From assembly GCA_033720815.1 (NCBI GenBank), contig JAWWBT010000081.1, positions 1 to 10,729 on the forward strand: a stretch of 10,729 nt of DNA. Direction: 5' to 3'. The stretch comes from JAWWBS01 sp033720815 (GTDB taxonomy: Bacteria; Pseudomonadota; Gammaproteobacteria; Natronospirales; JAJUFS01). Position 1 is the stretch's first letter. Each line of letters starts with the position of its first letter. Position numbers and translations under genes: made by a program. Shown in pieces: positions 6,928-10,729 of this stretch. The notes under the pieces are model-generated. The model saw only the letters and a list, made by a program, of their open reading frames with translations. It did no database searches and was not told the DNA's origin.

Positions 6928-7335
6928 TCAATCCCCTTTGCCATCGTCATGCTCGAAATTCAGTGCCGCCGAATTGACACAATACCGCAGGCCGGTCGGC
7001 TCCGGCCCGTCCGGGAACACGTGGCCAAGATGAGCATCGCAGTTCGCGCAGCGGATTTCCGTGCGCCGCATCCCGTGACTGGTGTCTTCCAGCGTGCGGA
7101 TATTGTCGCCCTCCAGAGGCTCATAGAAGCTCGGCCAGCCGCAGCCCGAATGGTATTTCCCGGTCGAGGCGAAGAGCTCGGCTCCGCAGCAGATGCACCG
7201 GTACCGACCTTCCTCGTCATGCTCGTAATACTTGCCGGTAAACGGCGGCTCGGTCGCACCCTTGCGCGTCACCGCGTATTCCTGTTCGCTGAGGCGCTCG
7301 CGCCACTCGGCATCTCGGTCCTTCTGGTCAGTCAT
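6928..7335 (-). CDS. msrB: Peptide-methionine (R)-S-oxide reductase MsrB
   Basis: 135 residues. MsrB reduces the R form of methionine sulfoxide in proteins, using thioredoxin or a similar donor. The family hallmarks are all present: two zinc-binding pairs C-x-x-C (Cys47/Cys50 in RCICCGAEL; Cys96/Cys99 in RCANCDAHLGHVF), the conserved SGCGWPSF (63-70) with a candidate resolving Cys65, and the catalytic Cys119 in GLRYCVNSAAL. No signal peptide is seen, so it is probably cytoplasmic. The start at 7335 is fixed by GGAG 5 bases upstream; reading further upstream gives only non-conserved sequence. It is the first gene of a pair with the exported GlyGly-CTERM protein and is divergent from the cytochrome gene, with 208 bases between them. 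Confidence 0.95.
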   Translation of the reverse strand: MTDQKDRDAEWRERLSEQEYAVTRKGATEPPFTGKYYEHDEEGRYRCICCGAELFASTGKYHSGCGWPSFYEPLEGDNIRTLEDTSHGMRRTEIRCANCDAHLGHVFPDGPEPTGLRYCVNSAALNFEHDDGKGD

Positions 7336-7488
7336 GGTCACTCCTGCGTCATCACGGTTCCAGCATACCGGACCCGGCGAGAGTCCCGGGCGCTTGCGGC
7401 ACACCAGCGATCCGGATACCCGGACCCGCCAGGGCAAGGGTATATTCCTCCAATCGCGGCCATTTTGCTCGGCATCGCGGGAGGATTC

Positions 7489-7497
7489 TGGTAGATT
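7489..7497 (+). promoter_or_regulatory. Possible extended -10 promoter for the cytochrome gene
   Basis: TGGTAGATT (7489-7497) fits an extended -10 element (TGnTATAAT with two mismatches) 46 bases before ATG 7544. The nearest -35-like hexamer (TTGCTC, 7465-7470) is 21 bases away, too far for a standard promoter. No other good candidate is visible in the 208-base divergent gap. Confidence 0.35.
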
Positions 7498-7543
7498 ATG
7501 CGGCCTTGCGAGATTCCTGATCCAAGCACGGAGACACGAGCAA

Positions 7544-8170
7544 ATGATGGTTAGAGCGCTGTTTGCGAGCCTCGCCCTGGCGAGCCTGCTGGCCAGCCCA
7601 CAGGCGGCGGCGGAAGGCGATGCCGAAGCGGGCAAGGTAAAGGCCTACACCTGCATGGGTTGCCACGGCATCCCGGATTACACGAACACCTACCCGACCT
7701 TCAAGGTACCCAAGGTCGGTGGCCAGTACGCCGAGCGCGTTGTTGCCGCGCTGAAGGCCTACGCGAATGGCGAACGCCAGCATCCGACGATGACGGCACA
7801 GGCCGAGTCAATGACCGAGCAAGACATGCAGGACATCGCCGCCTACTTCGCCACCTTCAAGGGTAGCAAGCCGGCACTGCCGGGCACGGGCGACGCGATT
7901 GCCGGCAAGGAAAAGTCGGCCAGCTGCGCCGCCTGCCATGGCCCGGACGGCAACAGCCCGAACCCCATGTACCCGATCCTCGCGGGCCAGCATGCCGATT
8001 ACCTGGTCCACTCCCTGAAGCAGTACAAGAGCGGTGCCCGCACGAACGGCGTCATGGCCGGCATGGTCGCGCCGCTGAGCGAACAGGACATGAAGGACAT
8101 CGCGGCCTGGTTCGCCACGCAGGAAGGTCCGCTGACGACCCTGCAGGAAGAGAATCGCGAAACCGAGTAA
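7544..8170 (+). CDS. Dihaem cytochrome c, c4 type
   Basis: 208 residues from ATG 7544 (a second ATG follows at 7547). A signal peptide (VRALFASLALASLLASPQAAA, cut near residue 23) sends it to the periplasm. Two similar cytochrome c domains follow. The first has haem motif CMGCH (37-41) and probable axial Met83 in HPTM; the second has CAACH (128-132) and probable axial Met171 in NGVMAGM. Each ends with the helix motif MxDIAAYFAT / MKDIAAWFAT. The length and internal duplication match cytochrome c4, a periplasmic electron carrier to terminal oxidases. GGAG lies 10 bases before the ATG. It is a single-gene unit closed by a strong terminator. It could equally be named a c553-type dihaem protein; the exact partner oxidase is unknown. 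Confidence 0.93.
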   Translation: MMVRALFASLALASLLASPQAAAEGDAEAGKVKAYTCMGCHGIPDYTNTYPTFKVPKVGGQYAERVVAALKAYANGERQHPTMTAQAESMTEQDMQDIAAYFATFKGSKPALPGTGDAIAGKEKSASCAACHGPDGNSPNPMYPILAGQHADYLVHSLKQYKSGARTNGVMAGMVAPLSEQDMKDIAAWFATQEGPLTTLQEENRETE

Positions 8171-8189
8171 ACCCACTCGCTGTCGCACG

Positions 8190-8217
8190 AAAAAGCCCCG
8201 CATTGCGGGGCTTTTTT
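8190..8217. terminator. Strong bidirectional intrinsic terminator
   Basis: GCCCCGC (8195-8201) and GCGGGGC (8205-8211) pair across a 3-base loop, flanked by AAAAA (8190-8194) and TTTTTT (8212-8217). It therefore works in both directions and serves the cytochrome gene (stop 8170, plus) and the convergent repeat protein (stop 8237, minus). Confidence 0.92.
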
Positions 8218-8236
8218 ATTGCCGTGTGAACTGTGC

Positions 8237-8938
8237 TCAGTCGATGTCGACGGTCAGGTTGCCCACGTTGACGGTGGCGTCGACATCATCTTCACCACCG
8301 GCGTCGTGGCGGATGCTGCCCCCCAGGAAACCACGATCGGTGTCGATATCCTTGCCGTCGATGTCGAGATCGACATCACCGATATTCACTTCGAGATCGA
8401 AACGCCCCGGGGAACCGGTGCGGCTCCTGATGCCGAGATCGCCAACATTGGTCTCGGCATCGATATCGCCAGCCAGCACGTCGATATCCATCTCGCCGAC
8501 GTTCAGCTCGGCTTCAACGCCACCGCTGGTATTCTCGATATCCACTTCGCCGACATTCATCTCGAGACGCGTTTCCATTGCCTCGGGCACGAGGAGAATC
8601 CAGTTTTCCTCGATATCGTTATCGCCCCGACCACGGATCTTGAGGTCCAGGATCAGGGTATCGCCGGACTCATCAACATCGAGCTCCGCAGACGCAATGA
8701 CTTCAGCGACTTCCTTGCTGCTGAAGCTCCAGTCGTCATCAGGCTCGATGGTCAGCTTCAAGGAGATCGTATCGCGGTCGCTGCCGGTGACACGCACGGT
8801 ACCCACGTTGGCCTCGATATCGACGGTCTTGAAGTCGCCTGCAGGCCACTCGCGCGTGATCTCACGGCTGTCGGGATCGGCACTGGCCAGCGGTGCGGCC
8901 AGGATCGCGGTTGCCGCGAGGATTTTCATGAATCGCAT
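8237..8938 (-). CDS. Secreted acidic repeat protein, DUF4097-like
   Basis: 233 residues from ATG 8938, 7 bases after GGAGG. A signal peptide (residues about 4-20, ending PLASA) leads to a mature chain very rich in Asp and Glu. N-V/I-G tripeptides recur at residues 44, 128, 146, 164, 185 and 224 within units such as NVGEVDIENTSGGVEAEL and NIGDVDLDIDGKDI, spaced 18-21 residues through the middle. Such alternation of short beta strands resembles the beta-helical DUF4097/DUF2807 'putative adhesin' proteins; function is unknown. No anchor, Cys or enzymatic motif is visible, so it is presumably periplasmic or released. The gene is divergent from the cyclic-di-GMP riboswitch region and convergent with the cytochrome gene. 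A calcium-binding or surface-polymer role is possible but unproven. Confidence 0.82.
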   Translation of the reverse strand: MRFMKILAATAILAAPLASADPDSREITREWPAGDFKTVDIEANVGTVRVTGSDRDTISLKLTIEPDDDWSFSSKEVAEVIASAELDVDESGDTLILDLKIRGRGDNDIEENWILLVPEAMETRLEMNVGEVDIENTSGGVEAELNVGEMDIDVLAGDIDAETNVGDLGIRSRTGSPGRFDLEVNIGDVDLDIDGKDIDTDRGFLGGSIRHDAGGEDDVDATVNVGNLTVDID

Positions 8939-9011
8939 GGTCTTTCCTCCAGTATCGGGAATACACACTTTTGATGCAGGCTGCCCCCGAAAGGTTTAAA
9001 TGCAGTGCCGC

Positions 9012-9039
9012 TTGCGTCAGCCGAGGATTATGGTAAAGT
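9012..9039 (+). promoter_or_regulatory. Candidate promoter of the orphan riboswitch RNA
   Basis: TTGCGT (9012-9017), a 16-base spacer and TAAAGT (9034-9039) make a modest sigma70-like pair (3/6 and 4/6). Transcription would then start near 9046, almost exactly where the aptamer stem begins. The fit is suggestive, not strong. Confidence 0.4.
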
Positions 9040-9044
9040 CCCAC

Positions 9045-9138
9045 CTGCACGACAAAGGCAAACCTGTCCGAAAGGCAGGCACGCAAAATTACCGGTCTAA
9101 GGGGCACAAGCCCTACGACAGCGGGATTACCGAAGCAG
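9045..9138 (+). promoter_or_regulatory. Class I cyclic-di-GMP riboswitch aptamer (GEMM-I)
   Basis: All the conserved blocks of the GEMM-I aptamer appear in order and with the right spacing: GGCAAACC (9057-9064); a hairpin with a GAAA tetraloop (9063-9079, stem CCTG-CC / GG-CAGG with one bulged T); ACGCAAA (9081-9087); ACCGGTCTAA (9091-9100); a second hairpin AGGG...CCCT (9100-9114); and AGCGGGATTACCG (9120-9132). CTGC (9045-9048) can pair with GCAG (9135-9138) to close the structure. The match to the well-studied Vibrio Vc2 aptamer is close throughout. It is on the plus strand, and the next gene in that direction lies on the opposite strand, so there is no conventional target. Identification rests on recalled consensus, not a covariance-model search. 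Confidence 0.88.
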
Positions 9139-9230
9139 CCCTCATTTACCGGCATCCCCCCCGACGGCCGGTTACCCGTTTCGGTTCTCCCCCCCCCGAT
9201 CCCGCTGTCCAGCTTGTGCCCCTGTTTTTT
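9100..9230 (+). terminator. Riboswitch expression platform: long intrinsic terminator overlapping the aptamer
   Basis: Bases 9100-9111 pair perfectly with 9212-9223 (12 bp), and 9117-9127 pair perfectly with 9199-9209 (11 bp), with a 5x2 internal loop. TG-free of further stem, the 3' arm is followed by G and TTTTTT (9225-9230). The 5' arm is the 3' half of the aptamer, so terminator and aptamer cannot form together. The enclosed loop holds nested hairpins (9129-9136 with 9178-9185; 9148-9153 with 9167-9172). The arrangement predicts that ligand binding blocks termination, an ON switch. On the minus strand no T-run follows the same stem. Confidence 0.75.
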
Positions 9231-9634
9231 CAGTCCTCGCGTCCCAAAGGCGTCATGTCCGCCAGCTGTATGTTCAGCGCCGTCACGGAGTGCTGGATTT
9301 CGCGGAACGACTGCCCCAGCGACACCAGCAACAGCAGCAACGAAATACCAAACAGCCAGCGCGCCGTCTCCGCCCAACCCAGGTAGATCACGATCATCGT
9401 CAGCACGCAGAGAAACAGGCTGCTGATGCCCAGTGCCTGCATGTTGCGGATCAGTCGTACCCGGTGCTGGAGGCTTTCCAGCTGGCCCTGCAATTTCGGC
9501 GTCGGGTTATCCTCGAATTTCGCATGCAGGCCGCGGATGACGTTCGCTATCGCCAGGAAGCGGTTCGTGTAGGCCAGCAGCAGCAATGAAATGGTGGGGA
9601 ACAGCAAGGCAGGTGTCGTGAGTGTGAGTTCCAT
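9230..9634 (-). CDS. DUF2721 family membrane protein
   Basis: 134 residues. The N-terminal segment TTPALLFPTISLLLLAYTNRFLAIANVIRGLHAKF (residues 6-40) is the DUF2721 signature: a first membrane helix, then a conserved Asn/Arg-containing stretch. A basic linker (about 41-65) is followed by two more hydrophobic helices (about 69-88 and 92-112) and a short soluble tail. Three inner-membrane segments are predicted; no function is known to me. I chose ATG 9634 because GGAG lies 7 bases upstream and the family homology begins there; an upstream ATG at 9655 has no such support. The stop codon overlaps the T-run that ends the plus-strand riboswitch platform, so any read-through from that switch would be antisense to this message. 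A hairpin terminator lies 34 bases upstream of the start. Confidence 0.88.
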   Translation of the reverse strand: MELTLTTPALLFPTISLLLLAYTNRFLAIANVIRGLHAKFEDNPTPKLQGQLESLQHRVRLIRNMQALGISSLFLCVLTMIVIYLGWAETARWLFGISLLLLLVSLGQSFREIQHSVTALNIQLADMTPLGRED

Positions 9635-9667
9635 CCGGCATCTCCAGGAATTCATGCGGACAAAAGA

Positions 9668-9692
9668 AAACCGGCATCCATGATGCCGGTTT
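9668..9692 (-). terminator. Intrinsic terminator downstream of the M13 peptidase gene
   Basis: A perfect 11-bp stem (9668-9678 with 9682-9692, CCGGCATC core) has a CAT loop. On the minus strand it is followed by TTTTCTTTTG, a fair U-tract; on the plus strand only TTTCTC. It would end the M13 message about 165 bases after its stop codon, beyond the long hairpin at 9732-9856. Confidence 0.65.
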
Positions 9693-9731
9693 CTCGCTCA
9701 TACCTGAATGGCTTCGCGATTCATCGAGGCC

Positions 9732-9856
9732 ATTCGGGCGTCATGAGCGCAGTCCGGGCAAGGCGGGAAGGGACAAGGAACCGGAGCGTACAGGACCGTA
9801 CGTGAGGATTCCGAGTCGTTTCCCAACACAGCCCGGGCAAGCGCAATAGCCCGAAT
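9732..9856 (+). other. Long interrupted hairpin, candidate structured RNA of unassigned family
   Basis: The whole 125-base stretch folds on itself. From outside in: 9732-9739 with 9849-9856 (8 bp), 9747-9750 with 9841-9844, 9754-9759 with 9831-9836, 9765-9769 with 9820-9824, 9772-9774 with 9815-9817, 9777-9780 with 9809-9812, 9781-9782 with 9806-9807, and 9787-9791 with 9798-9802, capped by a 6-base loop. Three further pairs (9753/9837, 9770/9819, 9786/9803) are G-U wobbles if the plus strand is the RNA, but A-C mismatches if the minus strand is. That favours plus, although the element sits in the 3' untranslated region of the minus-strand M13 gene. Its function is unknown. Confidence 0.6.
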
Positions 9857-10729
9857 TACCAGATTTCGACGCGACGCTCCGGCGGCAGGTACATCTCGTC
9901 CCCTTCCTTCACATCAAAGGCGTCGTACCAGGCGTCGATATTGCGAACGATGCCGTTGGTGCGGTACTTCGACGGCGAATGCGGGTCAGTGGAAAGACGC
10001 ATGCGCAGGTTGTCATCGCGGTAGAGGCGGCGCCACACCTGGGCCCAGCCCATGAAGAAGCGCTGGTCGCCGGTCAGTCCGTCGATGACCGGTGCTTCCT
10101 CGCCATTGAGGCTCATCTTGTAGGCCATGTAAGCGACCTTCAGGCCAGAGAGGTCACCGATGTTCTCGCCCATGGTGAAATCGCCGTTCACGCAGGCATC
10201 TTCGAACGGGCAATAGTTGTCGTACTGCTCACCGAGCATTTCCGCACGGGCGTTGAAGGCCGCGGCGTCTTCCTCACTCCACCAGTCACGCAGCACACCA
10301 TCACCATCGGACTTGCGACCCTGGTCATCGAAGCCGTGGCTGATTTCGTGGCCGATAACCGCACCGATACCGCCGTAGTTCACGGCGTCATCCGCTTCCA
10401 TGTTGAAGAACGGCGGCTGCAGGATGGCAGCCGGGAAGACGATCTCGTTCATCGGCGGGTTGTAGTAGGCGTTGACCGTCTGCGGGGTCATGAACCACTC
10501 ATCCTCGTCGATTGGACCGCCCAGCTTGCCGACCTGTTCCTCGTAGCCGAACTCGGCGGCACGAACGACGTTGCCGAACAGGTCATCCGCGCTGACTTCC
10601 AGCGAGGAATAATCCTGCCACTTGTCGGGGTAACCGATCTTCGGCGTGAACTTGGAAAGCTTGTCATGCGCTTCCTTCTTGGTTTCTTCCGACATCCATT
10701 CGAGGTTGTCGATGCCGACTTCGAAGGCA
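9856..10729 (-). CDS. M13 family zinc metallopeptidase (PepO/neprilysin-like), C-terminal part
   Basis: The 5' end runs off the right edge; 290 residues remain of a protein usually about 650-700 long. The sequence stays open from 10695 to the window end (AFEVGIDNLEW precedes the internal Met), so that Met is not the start. M13 hallmarks are intact: NAYYNP (substrate binding) followed by MNEIVFPAAILQPPFF, the zinc motif HEISH (bases 10336-10350) and ENIGD (bases 10153-10167), which supplies the third zinc ligand Glu and the conserved Asp. Cysteines in YCPFEDAC may form a disulphide. The chain ends in VEIW, like the family C-terminal Trp, but lacks the Cys often found near it. Homologues are exported or surface oligopeptidases; the signal peptide would lie outside the window. 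Confidence 0.94.
   Translation of the reverse strand, partial: AFEVGIDNLEWMSEETKKEAHDKLSKFTPKIGYPDKWQDYSSLEVSADDLFGNVVRAAEFGYEEQVGKLGGPIDEDEWFMTPQTVNAYYNPPMNEIVFPAAILQPPFFNMEADDAVNYGGIGAVIGHEISHGFDDQGRKSDGDGVLRDWWSEEDAAAFNARAEMLGEQYDNYCPFEDACVNGDFTMGENIGDLSGLKVAYMAYKMSLNGEEAPVIDGLTGDQRFFMGWAQVWRRLYRDDNLRMRLSTDPHSPSKYRTNGIVRNIDAWYDAFDVKEGDEMYLPPERRVEIW

Larger units (their letters stand above)
8939..9229. other. Intergenic region without protein genes: promoter region plus riboswitch
   Basis: This 291-base stretch has no credible gene. From left to right it holds the RBS and presumed promoter of the minus-strand repeat protein (8939 to about 9010), a plus-strand promoter candidate (9012-9039), the cyclic-di-GMP aptamer (about 9045-9138) and its terminator-type expression platform (to 9230), each listed separately. 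The T6 run of the platform touches the stop codon of the DUF2721 gene (9230-9232). Confidence 0.8.

Noticed and set aside
7365..7435. Repeated CCGGACCCG-like words in the msrB-cytochrome gap, considered as an operator pair
   Set aside because: They are short, GC-rich and not symmetrically placed relative to any promoter; chance is sufficient in this base composition.
7336..7635. Upstream extension of msrB to 7635 and of the cytochrome gene back to 7232
   Set aside because: Both extensions cross the divergent intergenic region and the other gene; the chosen internal starts have an RBS and match family N-termini or a signal peptide.
8219..8999. Two long plus-strand open frames (about 250 residues each) opposite the acidic repeat protein
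   Set aside because: They mirror the minus-strand gene, whose GAC/GAT/ATC-rich codons also read openly on the other strand. They lack an RBS or recognisable domain, and the first begins inside the T-run of the bidirectional terminator.
9000..9386. 128-residue plus-strand open frame running through the riboswitch into the DUF2721 region; considered as the riboswitch target
   Set aside because: It starts upstream of the aptamer and passes through it and the terminator. It has no RBS, no domain and poor composition, so it cannot be a normal target of the switch.
9290..9589. 99-residue plus-strand open frame after the riboswitch, rich in Gln and Arg
   Set aside because: It is entirely antisense to the DUF2721 gene; the Q/R-rich translation is the complement of Leu-rich membrane codons. 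No RBS is seen.

Overview
The window is GC-rich (roughly 60% by eye). It looks like the chromosome of a free-living, probably marine or sediment gammaproteobacterium, perhaps near Wenzhouxiangellaceae, Woeseiaceae or Xanthomonadales. The basis is the gene mix: TonB proteins, a GlyGly-CTERM protein, a c4-type dihaem cytochrome, an M13 peptidase, secreted amidohydrolase, DUF6265 and DUF2721. This placement is inference. There are no rRNA or tRNA genes, no insertion sequences and no CRISPR array.

Left part (1-1901): the N-terminus of a CPA1-type Na+/H+ antiporter (minus, TTG start, runs off the left edge), a small DUF4870-like membrane protein (minus), then divergently a secreted DUF6265 protein and a PEBP/YbhB-family protein (plus). 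Middle (1902-5094, minus): a compact four-gene run of secreted metal-dependent amidohydrolase, free-standing alanyl-tRNA editing protein (AlaX type) and two tandem TonB-like proteins without ExbB/ExbD. Upstream of it, behind a terminator, is a second minus-strand pair (5188-7335): msrB followed 3 bases later by a large exported choice-of-anchor-B protein with LVIVD repeats and a GlyGly-CTERM tail. Divergent from msrB is a c4-type dihaem cytochrome (7544-8170, plus). A strong bidirectional terminator separates it from a convergent secreted acidic repeat protein of DUF4097 type (8237-8938, minus).

Right part (8939-10729): the protein genes are all on the minus strand (DUF2721 membrane protein; C-terminal part of an M13 metallopeptidase running off the right edge). 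The unusual content is non-coding. At about 9045-9138 on the PLUS strand is a clear class I cyclic-di-GMP (GEMM-I) aptamer. It is followed by an expression platform whose 3' arm (9199-9223) is complementary to the 3' half of the aptamer (9100-9127) and ends in a T6 run, so it reads as a switchable intrinsic terminator. No plus-strand gene lies downstream: read-through would be antisense to the DUF2721 gene. The switch is therefore an orphan, an antisense regulator, or the source of a short RNA of about 185 nt.

A second non-coding structure, at 9732-9856 just after the M13 stop codon, folds over its whole 125 bases into one long interrupted hairpin. I cannot assign it to a named family. These two elements are the best candidates in the window for something not previously described.
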